This document shows positions 34,613 through 44,695 of a stretch of DNA of 64,000 bases, one piece after another; position 1 is the stretch's first letter, and the number at the start of each line of letters is the position of its first letter. The DNA comes from Thiomicrospira sp. ALE5. GTDB lineage: Bacteria; Pseudomonadota; Gammaproteobacteria; Thiomicrospirales; Thiomicrospiraceae. Under the pieces are notes generated by a model, which made no database searches, was not told the origin of the DNA, and worked only from the letters and a program-made list of their open reading frames with translations. The stretch is taken from positions 248,001 to 312,000 of the forward strand of contig NZ_FOYY01000003.1 in assembly GCF_900112445.1 (NCBI RefSeq), read 5' to 3'. A program made the translations under genes and the position numbers.

Positions 34613-35929
34613 ATGGATACAGAAAACAAAACACTAACCAACAATCATATCCATGACGATGAAATTGATCTTTATGAGTTATGGCAAACGCTTTGGTCAC
34701 AAAAATGGCTCATTGCTGCTATCACCATAATTACAACTACTTTGGCTGCTGTCTTTTCGCTAAATATACCGAAAACATATCAAGCGGAAATGAGAATTCT
34801 TCCACCCTCAACATCAAGCGTTGAATCAATTCAGTTGACAGAAGTTTCAAACTTGGGAATAGATATACCAAATGCTGACTCTCTATACAGCGCTTTTCTT
34901 GAAAATCTGGATTCGAGTGAAGTTATAAACCTATTTTTAAGTCATCAAAGCGTAAGGGATTATTATTTAGAAGATAATCTCTCTCAAGGACGCGCACTGC
35001 GTCAAATTGACAAATCACTCGAGGTTAATCGGCCTGTTGAACCAAGGGAGAAGGTTTTATTTTTATCGAAGGAAGCCACCCTCAAATACCAAGCTCAACA
35101 ACCTGAGTTTACGGTTGAAGCCTTATCTATGCTTACTAACTCAGCGGCCTCTTACACCATTGCACAAGTCCGAACTGATTTACTGACAAGTATTAATCAA
35201 AATATTACTCGGCTAGACTCACAGATTAACATTGAAAATCAAAGGCTAAATCGTGAAATTCAAGCTGAAATCAAACGATTAGAAGAAGCTGATCAAGAAA
35301 AACGTGAATCACTGACGCAGCAAATTGCATTATTACGAGATAAAGCCAAACTTGATAGAGAATTTCGAATAGCACGCTTAAAGGTGGATTATAATATCGC
35401 TAAATCTTTAGGCATTGAAACCCCTGTTAATCCAGCCGATTACAATCGTCAAGCTAACAATGTAGCACGCGTTGAAATTAGCAACCAAAGCCTTTCTCGT
35501 TATTGGCTTGGAACAAAAGCACTTTCACAAGAAATATCTGCTATAGAAACTCGAAGTTCAGACGATCCTTTTATCCCTGAATTACCTGATTTATTGCGAC
35601 AGCTTGATGCGTTAAAACTAAACCACCGTATTGAGCGTCTTAAAAACCGTGAAGATAATGTGCCCTTCTCGGACAGTTTACGAAACCTTATAAACCAAAA
35701 GGCTAAATTAGTTGAAGCCAAGCAAAAAGCTGAGCAGGCTGAGTTTGAAGTTTACCGAATTGCACGTGCACCTATTGAGCCGGAGTCATCGATCAAGCCC
35801 AACAAAAAACTAATCCTTGCCGTAGCGCTGGTTCTAGGTGGAATGCTTGGTATTTTTATAGCCTTAGTTCGAGGTGCAGTCCGTAAACGTCAAACCCTTA
35901 ATGCAAATCAAAAACAAGAGCCTGCATAA
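34613..35929 (+). CDS. Wzz-family polysaccharide chain-length determinant
   Basis: The 438-residue inner-membrane protein has the Wzz layout: an N-terminal cytoplasmic stretch with DEIDLYELWQTLWSQKW, a first membrane helix (about 33-53), a long periplasmic coiled-coil part (about 60-395), a conserved region with APIEPESSIKPNKK, and a second helix (about 400-422). Such proteins set the length of O-antigen or exopolysaccharide chains. No polymerase, flippase or glycosyltransferase genes are adjacent, so it must serve a locus elsewhere. The coding DNA is more AT-rich than its neighbours and has no internal CAGGCCTG, which could indicate later arrival. Confidence 0.88.
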   Translation: MDTENKTLTNNHIHDDEIDLYELWQTLWSQKWLIAAITIITTTLAAVFSLNIPKTYQAEMRILPPSTSSVESIQLTEVSNLGIDIPNADSLYSAFLENLDSSEVINLFLSHQSVRDYYLEDNLSQGRALRQIDKSLEVNRPVEPREKVLFLSKEATLKYQAQQPEFTVEALSMLTNSAASYTIAQVRTDLLTSINQNITRLDSQINIENQRLNREIQAEIKRLEEADQEKRESLTQQIALLRDKAKLDREFRIARLKVDYNIAKSLGIETPVNPADYNRQANNVARVEISNQSLSRYWLGTKALSQEISAIETRSSDDPFIPELPDLLRQLDALKLNHRIERLKNREDNVPFSDSLRNLINQKAKLVEAKQKAEQAEFEVYRIARAPIEPESSIKPNKKLILAVALVLGGMLGIFIALVRGAVRKRQTLNANQKQEPA

Positions 35930-35940
35930 CCAGGCCTGGT
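35929..35940. repeat. Intergenic copy of the CAGGCCTG palindrome
   Basis: A perfect ACCAGGCCTGGT begins at the last base of the wzz stop codon and is followed by GTTTTAA. It lies in the 14-base gap between convergent wzz and the DUF1415 gene and is the second of two copies outside genes. It could act as a weak terminator in either direction. Confidence 0.85.
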
Positions 35941-35943
35941 GTT

Positions 35944-36537
35944 TTAACTGAAACAGGCTTGACGTAAGGCTTTCATTTGCGCCAAGCCAAGTTCGCGTGC
36001 TCGCTGGACATTAGTAGCAGGAATTGAATCTGGATCAGGATGATGATCTAGGGCTTGGCTAAGTTGGGCTTCGCGCAAAATATGCAGCATCGGATAAGGT
36101 GATCGATTGGTAAAATTGGCCGGATCTTGTTCATCAGCATCCGCAAAGCAATAATCGGGATGAAAGCTAGCGACCTGATAAGTGCCTTCATAACCCTCCA
36201 TGACTAATAGCTGTTCAGCCAGATCCACCAAGTCCAAATAATCCCAAAACCCTTCAAAGCCATAAGGCAAGATTAATAAGGTGGTGGCAATGTCTGGTTG
36301 TTGGTCAAGTCGTTGCCATTCGGCTTGCAAGGCGGTTAACACATCCTCGGTGTTGCGGCTATCGACCAAGGCATAGTGAATAGCGTTTTTATCAAACTCA
36401 CGCTGTGCAAAGGGACAAAAATTGAGTCCAATCACGATGCTTTGCAACCATTTTTGGGTAGCGGCTAAAATAGGACGCTGTTCAGCTTCCGGCATACTGG
36501 TCTTAGGATTTATTGCGTCGTTGGTAGCATTGTTCAT
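35944..36537 (-). CDS. DUF1415 family protein
   Basis: This 197-residue cytoplasmic protein matches the DUF1415 family: TQKWLQSIVIGLNFCPFAQRE near residue 28, LLILPYGFEGFWDYLDLVDLA, VASFHPDYCFAD and NRSPYPMLHILREAQLSQAL. The function is unknown; conserved cysteines in FCPFA and YCFAD suggest a redox or metal role. Its ATG overlaps the uvrC stop by four bases, so it is translated with uvrC. Confidence 0.88.
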   Translation of the reverse strand: MNNATNDAINPKTSMPEAEQRPILAATQKWLQSIVIGLNFCPFAQREFDKNAIHYALVDSRNTEDVLTALQAEWQRLDQQPDIATTLLILPYGFEGFWDYLDLVDLAEQLLVMEGYEGTYQVASFHPDYCFADADEQDPANFTNRSPYPMLHILREAQLSQALDHHPDPDSIPATNVQRARELGLAQMKALRQACFS

Positions 36538-38381
36538 AATTCACCATGGTAAAAGTCATAAATTTTTTGCGCTAAATTCGGGCTAATGCCTTTTACTTTA
36601 GCCAGTTCCGAGGCCGCCGCATCTTTCACTTGCGCCAACCCCCCAAAATGGGTGAGTAACAGCTTGCGCGTTTTTGGCCCGACACCCGGGATGTCTTCGA
36701 GCTGCGAATGGGTTTGCGCTTTTTGGCGACGTTGCCGATGGCCGGTTATCGCAAATCGATGCGCTTCATCACGAATGTGGTTAATTAAATGCAGCGCAAT
36801 GTCATCGGCTTCTAAATCAATCCCGTCAAGATTATGAGGCGTATAAAGAATTTCTAAGCCCGCCTTGCGCCCTTCACCTTTCGCGACTGACACCAACGGC
36901 AGTTGATCCAACTCTAACTCGCGCAGTACCGCAATCGCTTGGGTGAGTTGACCTTTACCGCCATCGACAATCACCAGGTCTGGTAAGGGCTGTTGTTCGG
37001 TTTTTAAACGCGAATAGCGCCGCGTTAAAGCTTGATGCATCGCTGCATAATCATCGCCACCGGTAATACCACTAATATTAAATTTGCGATAGGCTTGCGA
37101 CGACGGCACGCCATCGACAAACACCACGCAACTGGCGACCGTTTGCTCGCCCATAGTATGGCTTATATCAAAGCATTCCATATATTTGGGCGATTGGGCG
37201 AGATTAAGCGCATCTTGTAACGCAACAACCCGGTCCCATTGACTGGCCTTTTGAGATAAATGCTGTTTAAGCGCGGCTTCGCCATTACTCAATGCCAATT
37301 GCACCAGTCCTTTCGAGGTCGCTTGACTGGCCTGCTTAATCGTGACCGCTTGTTGTTTTTTCTGGCTAAGCCATTCTTGTAACCAGGCCTGCTCGTTCAT
37401 TTCGTGACTGGTGAGCAAGGTTTTGGGTATCGGGTGGCCATCATAATGCTGACTAATAAAGGCACTCAATGTTTCCGCCAAGGTTTGTTCGTCGGCATAT
37501 TTAAACTTTGGAAAATAATTTTCGCCGCCCCATAAATGCCCACCACGATACATCATTAAGGTCACGCAGGCCTGGTGATTACGCACTTGCACCGCAATGA
37601 CATCCAAGTCTTGTGAACCAGGCTGATTAATAAGATGCTGACTTTGAATGGTGCGCAGCGCTGAAATTCGGTCGCGCAACAGTGCGGCTTTTTCAAATTC
37701 CAAATCATCCGAGGCGGCTTGCATCTGCTGACCTAGCTCTTCAATGACATCAAAGCTTTTGCCTTCTAGAAACATTAAGGTGAGTCGTACATCCTCAGCA
37801 TAATCCTGCTGACTTATTAATCCGACACAGGGTCCTGAGCAACGCTTGATTTGATATTGCAAACAGGGGCGCGAACGGTTTTTGAAGACACTTTCAGCAC
37901 ATTGACGCACCGGAAAAATTTTTTGTAAAGATTGCAAGGTTTGGTGCACTGCACCGGCATTGGGAAACGGACCAAAATAGCGACCAACACGGCGTTTGGC
38001 GCCACGGTGAAAGCTCAATGCCGGATAGTCTTTTCCTGTCGAAACAAAGAGATAGGGGTAAGACTTATCATCACGAAACAACACGTTATAACGCGGATTG
38101 AGCCGCTTAATTAAGGTGTTTTCTAAAATTAATGCTTCCGATTCGGTATCGGTGACGGTGACCGTAATGCGTGCCACCTGCGCGACCATCGCCTGGGTTT
38201 TAATCGCATCATGATTTTTAACGAAGTAACTGGATACCCGGCGCTTTAAATTTTTGGCTTTGCCCACATAAATAACCTCGTCTTGGTCATTATGCATTTG
38301 ATAAACACCCGGGCGTTCAGTCAAATTGGCTAAGAACGCACTGACATCAAACTTAAATTGATCCTTAAATTGATCCGACAT
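36534..38381 (-). CDS. uvrC: UvrABC system protein C
   Basis: UvrC makes both incisions in nucleotide excision repair. The 615-residue protein shows the GIY-YIG nuclease domain (RPGVYQMHNDQDEVIYVGKA, about 18-37), an UVR motif (FEKAALLRDRI), the RNase H-like endonuclease with ECFDISHTMG and DGGKGQL, and C-terminal helix-hairpin-helix motifs (IPGVGPKTRKLLL). It overlaps DUF1415 by four bases and diverges from the S49 peptidase gene. Confidence 0.96.
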   Translation of the reverse strand: MSDQFKDQFKFDVSAFLANLTERPGVYQMHNDQDEVIYVGKAKNLKRRVSSYFVKNHDAIKTQAMVAQVARITVTVTDTESEALILENTLIKRLNPRYNVLFRDDKSYPYLFVSTGKDYPALSFHRGAKRRVGRYFGPFPNAGAVHQTLQSLQKIFPVRQCAESVFKNRSRPCLQYQIKRCSGPCVGLISQQDYAEDVRLTLMFLEGKSFDVIEELGQQMQAASDDLEFEKAALLRDRISALRTIQSQHLINQPGSQDLDVIAVQVRNHQACVTLMMYRGGHLWGGENYFPKFKYADEQTLAETLSAFISQHYDGHPIPKTLLTSHEMNEQAWLQEWLSQKKQQAVTIKQASQATSKGLVQLALSNGEAALKQHLSQKASQWDRVVALQDALNLAQSPKYMECFDISHTMGEQTVASCVVFVDGVPSSQAYRKFNISGITGGDDYAAMHQALTRRYSRLKTEQQPLPDLVIVDGGKGQLTQAIAVLRELELDQLPLVSVAKGEGRKAGLEILYTPHNLDGIDLEADDIALHLINHIRDEAHRFAITGHRQRRQKAQTHSQLEDIPGVGPKTRKLLLTHFGGLAQVKDAAASELAKVKGISPNLAQKIYDFYHGEL

Positions 38382-38450
38382 ACGCCTACTAAAAACGGTT
38401 AGAATACAGGCTTTGAATTATACGCCAGTCGCAAAACTTTTGAGGTAAGA

Positions 38451-39449
38451 ATGGATTCCAATAACCCTTGGACTGAAAATAAACCGGTTGAAAACCCGGG
38501 GCAAAGCAAGTCATCGTCTAATTTATCTACACCTGCACTCGATCGGTTAGCCAATGCGGCTGATGCCTATGTGAATCAAGAAAAATGGTCGCGTCGCTGG
38601 ACAAACATCCTTAAAATCGCCGTAGTGCTGTACATTACGGTTTCGGTTGTTATGCTAGTGGGCTTTTTTAATGGTGCTAAAAAACCTGCTTCCAGTGAAG
38701 GTCATGCTGCTTTAGTATCCATCCAAGGCAGTATCATGCCTAACAGCCGCACCAGTGCTAACACGATTAACCCCCTACTTCGTGAAGCTTTCGAATCGCG
38801 TAATGCACAAGCCGTGGTCATCCATATTAACTCACCCGGTGGTAGCCCTGTGCAATCGGCATTGATTAATGATGAGATTACGCGACTAAAAGCCCTGCAT
38901 AACAAACCGGTTTATGTGGTTGCGGAAGACTTGTGTGCATCAGGTTGTTATTATATCGCTGCTGCCGCTGATCAAATATTTGCAAACAAAGGATCCATTA
39001 TTGGCTCCATTGGCGTCCGCTTTGACTCTTTTGGTTTTACAGAGCTGATGGATAATCTAGGTGTTGAAAATCGTTCAATGACAGCAGGTGAATTTAAAAG
39101 CATTGTTAACCCATTTGGGGAAGAAGACCCTGCCGCCAAGCAGTTTTTTAAAGAGCGCGTTTTAGAACGTACCCATCAGCAATTTATAGAAGTGGTGCAA
39201 CGTGGTCGCGGAGATCGCTTATCGGATGATCCATTACTTTTCTCAGGCTTGGTTTGGCTTGGTGATGAAGCCGTCGAACTCGGTTTGATTGACGGATTAG
39301 GTGATCTTGGATTTGTTGTTCGTGATGTTATCGGTGTTGAGCAGGTGCGTCGCTATGAAGCAGACAAGGGGTTAATGGAACATATTTTAGGTGATTTGGT
39401 GTCTGAAACAGCATTGCATATTTCTAACCATTTCATTGGATTACGTTAA
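38451..39449 (+). CDS. S49-family signal peptide peptidase (SppA type)
   Basis: This membrane-anchored serine protease would degrade leftover signal peptides. The 332-residue protein has a cytoplasmic N-terminal tail, one membrane helix at about 53-74, then the S49 domain: HINSPGGSP (binding), ASGCYYIAAAAD with the nucleophile at Ser164, and the catalytic lysine at about 216 in TAGEFKSIVNPFG. It is the short, single-domain form like that of Bacillus, not the 618-residue E. coli SppA. It is first in a plus-strand group with ppiC and relA. Confidence 0.92.
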   Translation: MDSNNPWTENKPVENPGQSKSSSNLSTPALDRLANAADAYVNQEKWSRRWTNILKIAVVLYITVSVVMLVGFFNGAKKPASSEGHAALVSIQGSIMPNSRTSANTINPLLREAFESRNAQAVVIHINSPGGSPVQSALINDEITRLKALHNKPVYVVAEDLCASGCYYIAAAADQIFANKGSIIGSIGVRFDSFGFTELMDNLGVENRSMTAGEFKSIVNPFGEEDPAAKQFFKERVLERTHQQFIEVVQRGRGDRLSDDPLLFSGLVWLGDEAVELGLIDGLGDLGFVVRDVIGVEQVRRYEADKGLMEHILGDLVSETALHISNHFIGLR

Positions 39450-39496
39450 CTTTTTATAAATTTTTTTATGTTATAACCTAAAAGGAGCATTATTCT

Positions 39497-39781
39497 ATGG
39501 CTAAAAAAGCAAGCGCAAGACACATTCTGGTTGCCGATGAGCAGGCCTGCTTAGATTTAAAATCGCAAATTGAACAAGGTGCTGATTTTGCTGATCTGGC
39601 ACGTGCCCACTCGCAATGTCCATCAGGCCGTTCTGGCGGTGAGCTAGGTGAGTTTGGACCTGGTATGATGGTGCCAGAATTTGACAAGGTGGTTTTTAGT
39701 GCGCCAGTTAATGAAGTACAAGGTCCGGTACAAACGCAATTTGGTTTTCACCTATTAGAAGTAACCGCACGAACTGAATAA
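39497..39781 (+). CDS. ppiC: Parvulin-type peptidyl-prolyl isomerase
   Basis: This 94-residue protein is a complete single PPIase parvulin domain: [46 protein letters not shown] and [10 protein letters not shown]. It catalyses cis-trans isomerisation of prolyl bonds and lacks a signal peptide, so it acts in the cytoplasm like E. coli PpiC. A strong AAAGGAG precedes the start. The palindrome at 39542 encodes EQACLD. Confidence 0.94.
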   Translation: MAKKASARHILVADEQACLDLKSQIEQGADFADLARAHSQCPSGRSGGELGEFGPGMMVPEFDKVVFSAPVNEVQGPVQTQFGFHLLEVTARTE

Positions 39782-39820
39782 GTTTGTGATCAGCTATAAC
39801 GACTGCTAAAGGTATCCAAC

Positions 39821-42004
39821 ATGTCTCCTGAAGAACTCGCGCAATCTCTGTTTCCAACAAGACTATCGAGCGATTTTTCTGATCAACTGTTGGATGCTTG
39901 TCAATTAGCCCTTGAAGCACAAGCGTTACCCATGCTTCATAGTGTCTCAAGTTTAGAGGCCTGTTCGGTATTAACCCAACTAAATTTGGATGATACGACT
40001 TATATTGCAACACTGGTCAGTGATTCCAATCTTATCCCCTACTATTCAAGCGAAGACCTGGCTAAGCGTTTTGCACCACAGTGCGTTAAGCTCATTGACG
40101 GCATTCGTCGCTTAAATCAATTTAAAGAATTTGATCCCGACACCCATTCTGATGCGGTACAAACGGAACGCTTACGTCAGATGCTTTTAGCGATGACGTC
40201 AGATATTCGCATGATGGTGGTCAAATTGGGGTATCGTGTTGCGCGTTTGCGTAATTTAAAGCATGAGCCCGAAACGGTACGCAAACAAATAGCGGCCGAA
40301 ACACAACTAATTTTTGCGCCTTTGGCTAACCGTCTTGGTATTGCCCAGCTTAAATGGGAACTGGAAGACCTGTCATTTCGGTTTTTAGAACCTGATTTAT
40401 ATAAAAAAATTGCCTCCGAACTAGCTGATAAACGGGTGGAGCGCGAGAACTACATTGCAAACCTTATCGCTTATTTGACACAACTATTGGCAGATGATGG
40501 TATTGAGGCCAAGGTCACAGGACGTCCAAAACACATCTATAGCATCTGGAAAAAGATGTCTCGCAAAAAACAGAGCCTTGATGATCTCTATGATTTGCGT
40601 GCATTGCGGATTTATGTCAAGGATGTGGCTGAGTGTTATCGTTGTCTTAGCCTTGTGCATGAGCAGTGGAATTTTATTCGCGAAGAATTTGATGATTATG
40701 TCACCTCGCCAAAGGACAATGGTTACCAATCTATTCATACCGTGGTGATTGGACCAGAAGGTAAAACCGTTGAAATTCAAATTCGTACCCATGAAATGCA
40801 TCAGCACGCCGAATATGGTATTGCGGCACACTGGAAATACAAAGAAGGTGGCAAGGGTTATGATGCTAGATTAGAGGCAAGCATCAATGCCATGCGTCAA
40901 CTTTTAGAGCACCGTGATGATGCCGAGGTGTTTGATGAAATTTCTACGGAACTACAAAGCCAGCATATTTATGTGCTTACGCCGACAAACCAGATTATTA
41001 CCCTGCCCCAAAATGCGACCGCACTAGACTTTGCTTATGCCATTCATACTGACCTTGGGCATGGCTGCCGGGGCGCAAAAATTAACGGCCACATCATCCC
41101 GCTTACGCAAACCCTTAAAACGGGTGATCGCATTGAAGTGTTATCCATGCGAAACGGTGAGCCCAATCGTAATTGGCTGAACCCCAACCTTGGCTACATT
41201 AAAACCTCTCGAGCGCGGACACGCATTCGCAGTTGGTTTAATCGACGCAATAAAGAAGCCAACATTGAATTAGGTGAACAACTCTATGCGCGTGAAGCAA
41301 AACGGCTCAATGCAAAACACATTGCTGTGGCTGAGTGTGCAAAGTATTTTGGCTTTGAACAGCTAAAGGATTTTTACGAAGCGCTTGGCAAGGGGCAACT
41401 AAACGAACGCCAATTACTTAATGCCTTACAAAAACTGGTGCAACCAGGCCTGCTAGCTCAGAAAAAACGCTTTAATGTTGCTGAAAAAAAACCACAATCA
41501 AACGCCCAGATTACCGACGATTCACCCCAGGCTTATGTTGTTGGAGCGCCAAATTTGCGCACCACCCTCGCCCCTTGTTGCGAGCCGAAGCCCGCGGACG
41601 ATATTATTGGCTTTGTAACGCGTGGGCGCGGCGTCACTATTCACCGTCAAGACTGTAATAATATTCTCAATTTAGCCGATCATGAACGGCAGCGTTTAAT
41701 TGCCGTAAACTGGTTAGGCCAAGCGGAACCCGCGTCACAATTGTTGCAACTGACGCTACATATACTGGCTTTTGATCGTAAAGGATTATTGCGTGATGTT
41801 ATGGCTAAACTCACTGATTTTGATGTAAACTTAACGCGCTCAAATACCGTGACTAACCAAGATGAGGGCACGGTCGATATGGCGCTAGACATTGAAGTTA
41901 CCGAACAGGCTAATCTTGGTGCTTTACTGGATCAGGTTGAGGCCATTACCAACGTTGAAGAGGTGAGTATTTTGGCGCAAAAGGAGCAAAATGCGATCGG
42001 TTAA
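39821..42004 (+). CDS. relA: GTP pyrophosphokinase RelA
   Basis: RelA makes (p)ppGpp on stalled ribosomes during amino acid starvation. The 727-residue protein has a degenerate HD domain without the metal-binding HD pair (residues 60-190), a synthetase domain with EEFDDYVTSPKDNGYQSIHT at about 287-306, a TGS domain (NATALDFAYAIHTDLGHGC) and a C-terminal ACT domain (650-727). The EFDD signature marks monofunctional RelA as opposed to SpoT (RFKD). It overlaps the start of the DUF2062 gene by 14 bases. Confidence 0.95.
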   Translation: MSPEELAQSLFPTRLSSDFSDQLLDACQLALEAQALPMLHSVSSLEACSVLTQLNLDDTTYIATLVSDSNLIPYYSSEDLAKRFAPQCVKLIDGIRRLNQFKEFDPDTHSDAVQTERLRQMLLAMTSDIRMMVVKLGYRVARLRNLKHEPETVRKQIAAETQLIFAPLANRLGIAQLKWELEDLSFRFLEPDLYKKIASELADKRVERENYIANLIAYLTQLLADDGIEAKVTGRPKHIYSIWKKMSRKKQSLDDLYDLRALRIYVKDVAECYRCLSLVHEQWNFIREEFDDYVTSPKDNGYQSIHTVVIGPEGKTVEIQIRTHEMHQHAEYGIAAHWKYKEGGKGYDARLEASINAMRQLLEHRDDAEVFDEISTELQSQHIYVLTPTNQIITLPQNATALDFAYAIHTDLGHGCRGAKINGHIIPLTQTLKTGDRIEVLSMRNGEPNRNWLNPNLGYIKTSRARTRIRSWFNRRNKEANIELGEQLYAREAKRLNAKHIAVAECAKYFGFEQLKDFYEALGKGQLNERQLLNALQKLVQPGLLAQKKRFNVAEKKPQSNAQITDDSPQAYVVGAPNLRTTLAPCCEPKPADDIIGFVTRGRGVTIHRQDCNNILNLADHERQRLIAVNWLGQAEPASQLLQLTLHILAFDRKGLLRDVMAKLTDFDVNLTRSNTVTNQDEGTVDMALDIEVTEQANLGALLDQVEAITNVEEVSILAQKEQNAIG

Positions 42005-42542
42005 ATACAGCATTTTAAAGGGCATTCGTGCGGTTAAATATAGTGAGTGGATCAATCGCAAGTTTCCAGGCATTAAACACAAAGACTTATGGAAACCCAG
42101 CAGAAACAGCATGGCTAAAGCTGGCTTTGTTGGCGCATTTTGTGCCTTTATACCTGTGCCATTACAAATGCCATTAGCCGCCATTATTGCGTATTTCTCA
42201 AAAGCCAATATCCCTTTTTCCGTGGCACTCGCTTGGATTACTAATCCGGTAACCATGTGGCCGATTTGGACCTTTGGCTATTTGGTGGGCGCTTGGATTT
42301 TAGGTATGCCCACCTTACGAAATATTGAAGTGACTGAAGGGTTAGGCTTTTGGGGCTGGCTCGTAGAGGTCTTCCCACAAATCTGGATACCTTTGTGGTT
42401 TGGTAATATTTTCATGGGCTTACTGGTAGGGAGTATTTTATATTTAGTAATTCGCTTTATTCCTATTCCCCATTTTAATAAAAACGAAGCACCCAAGGAA
42501 ACGAGTGCTCAGCAACCAGACCAAGCCGACTCATCCAAATAA
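41991..42542 (+). CDS. DUF2062 membrane protein
   Basis: This 183-residue protein has the DUF2062 pattern: a basic N-terminus, GFVGAFCAFIPVPLQMPLAA (about 45-64), then NPVTMWPIWTFGYLVGAWIL and a final membrane helix. Three or four helices suggest an inner-membrane protein of unknown function. It starts within the last codons of relA. Its 3' end overlaps the end of convergent pgl by 34 bases. Confidence 0.88.
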   Translation: MRSVKYSILKGIRAVKYSEWINRKFPGIKHKDLWKPSRNSMAKAGFVGAFCAFIPVPLQMPLAAIIAYFSKANIPFSVALAWITNPVTMWPIWTFGYLVGAWILGMPTLRNIEVTEGLGFWGWLVEVFPQIWIPLWFGNIFMGLLVGSILYLVIRFIPIPHFNKNEAPKETSAQQPDQADSSK

Positions 42543-43210
42543 GTCATCGTTTTCTCAACGCCAGCTGGAGCGGCAATTGGTAACTCATTACCCGCCAACC
42601 ACTCTAGCACCGCTGGGTGTTTTTCTTGGCCGGTAATCAGCTTAATGAGTCGTTTTGATTCGTTAAGTTTAGCCAAGGTCAGGGTTAAACGCACTGGCGG
42701 CGGTTTGGGTGAATCGACGATCAGTGCCACATCACCTGTTAGATTGCGCCAGGCCTGATTAGGAAATAAACTGGCAGTATGGCCATCTTCTCCCATGCCA
42801 AGTAAGGTCAAATCAAACGTAACCCCCGCCACCTGCTGTTGATAATCCGCCAAGGCCTCTGCAATAGGCCAGTCAGTATGCATCAGATGAATTTGCTTAT
42901 CGGGAATCGTCACCTTATCTAACCATAGTTCATATAACGGCGTAGCATTGCGTTGTGGATCGCCTACGGGGGCTACCCGCTCGTCCCCCATGTAAATATG
43001 CCAATCTGACCAGGCCTGCTGACTTTGCGCTAGCAACTGATAAACCCGATTAGGTGTGCGCCCACCAGCTGTCACCAAGTGAAACACGCCACGCTCAGCA
43101 ATGGCTTGGGTGGCCGCCAAGCTAATGTCTTTAACAACTTGCTGTGCAAGTTGCTCAGTGTTTTGAAAAACGCGCCAGTCATCGGGTAATGAGGGTAATG
43201 AATTAGGCAT
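42509..43210 (-). CDS. pgl: 6-phosphogluconolactonase
   Basis: Pgl hydrolyses 6-phosphogluconolactone in the oxidative pentose phosphate pathway. I start it at ATG 43210 (233 residues), where GAGGAGG lies six bases upstream; a longer frame only overlaps zwf. Family motifs: [33 protein letters not shown] and [15 protein letters not shown]. It overlaps zwf by eight bases and is the last gene of gnd-zwf-pgl. The tail overlaps the convergent DUF2062 gene. Confidence 0.93.
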   Translation of the reverse strand: MPNSLPSLPDDWRVFQNTEQLAQQVVKDISLAATQAIAERGVFHLVTAGGRTPNRVYQLLAQSQQAWSDWHIYMGDERVAPVGDPQRNATPLYELWLDKVTIPDKQIHLMHTDWPIAEALADYQQQVAGVTFDLTLLGMGEDGHTASLFPNQAWRNLTGDVALIVDSPKPPPVRLTLTLAKLNESKRLIKLITGQEKHPAVLEWLAGNELPIAAPAGVEKTMTYLDESAWSGC

Positions 43211-44693
43211 CCGTACCCTCCTCAGGTTCCAAATTAACCCGCCACTGCTGACCAGGCTGATCAAACAGCTTATTCGCATCACGTGGCCCCCAAGTGCCAG
43301 AAGCATAGGTATCAATATAGCCACGATCCGAAGACCAGGCCTGCAAGACCGGCTCGACCACCTTCCAAGCCGCCTTTACTTCATCAAAGCGTAAAAATAA
43401 TGAGCGGTCACCTTTAATGACATCAAGCAACAATTCTTCATAGGCATCATGTTGTTCTTCATCTTCTTGACGCATACTGGCATCAAGCGACACTTGGCGA
43501 GTATTAATCTCTAAGCCTGGTTGTTTTGCCGACATTTCAATCCGAATGGTTTCTTCCGGCTGAATCCCAAACACCAGCCAGTTAGGCGCCATTTTTTTCA
43601 CCTGGGATTCACGAAAAAACTGTTTAGGGGGATGCTTAAAACAAATCGAAATAATCGTCTGATTTTTAGGCATATTTTTGCCAGTTTGCACATAAAACGG
43701 CACGCCTGCCCAGCGCCAGTTTTCAATGTATAGTTTCAGTGCGGCATAGGTTTCCGTCACACTGTCGGGTGCTACCCCAGGCTCATCCAAATAAGCCGGC
43801 ATCGACTTGCCATTCACCTTTCCTGCCGCATATTGAGCACGATAAGCTTGGGCATTAACCGCCGATTTAGCAATAGGTCGAATGGATTTAAGCAGTTTGA
43901 CTTTTTCATTGCGCAAATCCTCGGCTTCCATTGAGGCCGGCGGCTCCATGGCAATAATCGCGAGCAGTTGCAATAGATGACTTTGAATCATATCGCGTAG
44001 CGCACCGCTGCCATCATAATAGCCAGCACGAGTGCCAATTGGCTTGGCCTCAGCGTGGGTAATTTGGACATGATCAATGTAATTGCGATTCCACAAGGGT
44101 TCCATTAACAGGTTGGCAAAGCGGAACACCATCAGGTTCTGCACCATGCCCTTGCCCAGATAATGGTCAATGCGATACATCTGTTTTTCATCTAGGCAAC
44201 GATTGAGCTGGGTTTGCAAGCTCTTAGCACTTTCTAGATCATAGCCAAAGGGTTTTTCAAACACCACGCGTCGCCAACCATCACGCTCATCCAGTAATTG
44301 CGCTTTAGCAAGATGCTGCACCACTGGGTTAAATTCTTTCGGGCTGATCGATAAATAAAACGCCATGTTTTTTGGGTAGTCGTGCTGCTCAAAATAGGCG
44401 GCCATCTCACAAAAAGATTGCGGTTCGTTGATATCAACTTTGATGTAGTCTAAACGGGCACTAAAGCGTTCAAATACCGCGTTGTCTAGGCCTTTGCGCG
44501 CAACTGGCAATACCGCCTGCTTAGCTTGTTCAATCCAGTCATTGCGTTGCCAATCACGACGCCCTAGTGCCACAATTTTCACACCAGGGTCCAGGCGCCC
44601 AAGCACTTCTAAATGATAAAAAGCCGGAAATAACTTGGTTAATGACAGGTTGCCAGTGGCACCAAAAATCACATAGGTACAGGAGACCGGCAT
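43203..44693 (-). CDS. zwf: Glucose-6-phosphate 1-dehydrogenase
   Basis: Zwf oxidises glucose-6-phosphate and makes NADPH. Start at ATG 44693 with GAGGTG five bases upstream gives 496 residues. The N-terminal nucleotide-binding motif is [16 protein letters not shown], and the active-site segment is [33 protein letters not shown] and the C-terminal [12 protein letters not shown] are also present. Two bases separate it from gnd and it overlaps pgl, so the three enzymes of the oxidative pentose phosphate pathway are made together. Confidence 0.95.
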   Translation of the reverse strand: MPVSCTYVIFGATGNLSLTKLFPAFYHLEVLGRLDPGVKIVALGRRDWQRNDWIEQAKQAVLPVARKGLDNAVFERFSARLDYIKVDINEPQSFCEMAAYFEQHDYPKNMAFYLSISPKEFNPVVQHLAKAQLLDERDGWRRVVFEKPFGYDLESAKSLQTQLNRCLDEKQMYRIDHYLGKGMVQNLMVFRFANLLMEPLWNRNYIDHVQITHAEAKPIGTRAGYYDGSGALRDMIQSHLLQLLAIIAMEPPASMEAEDLRNEKVKLLKSIRPIAKSAVNAQAYRAQYAAGKVNGKSMPAYLDEPGVAPDSVTETYAALKLYIENWRWAGVPFYVQTGKNMPKNQTIISICFKHPPKQFFRESQVKKMAPNWLVFGIQPEETIRIEMSAKQPGLEINTRQVSLDASMRQEDEEQHDAYEELLLDVIKGDRSLFLRFDEVKAAWKVVEPVLQAWSSDRGYIDTYASGTWGPRDANKLFDQPGQQWRVNLEPEEGTDA

Positions 44694-44695
44694 AA

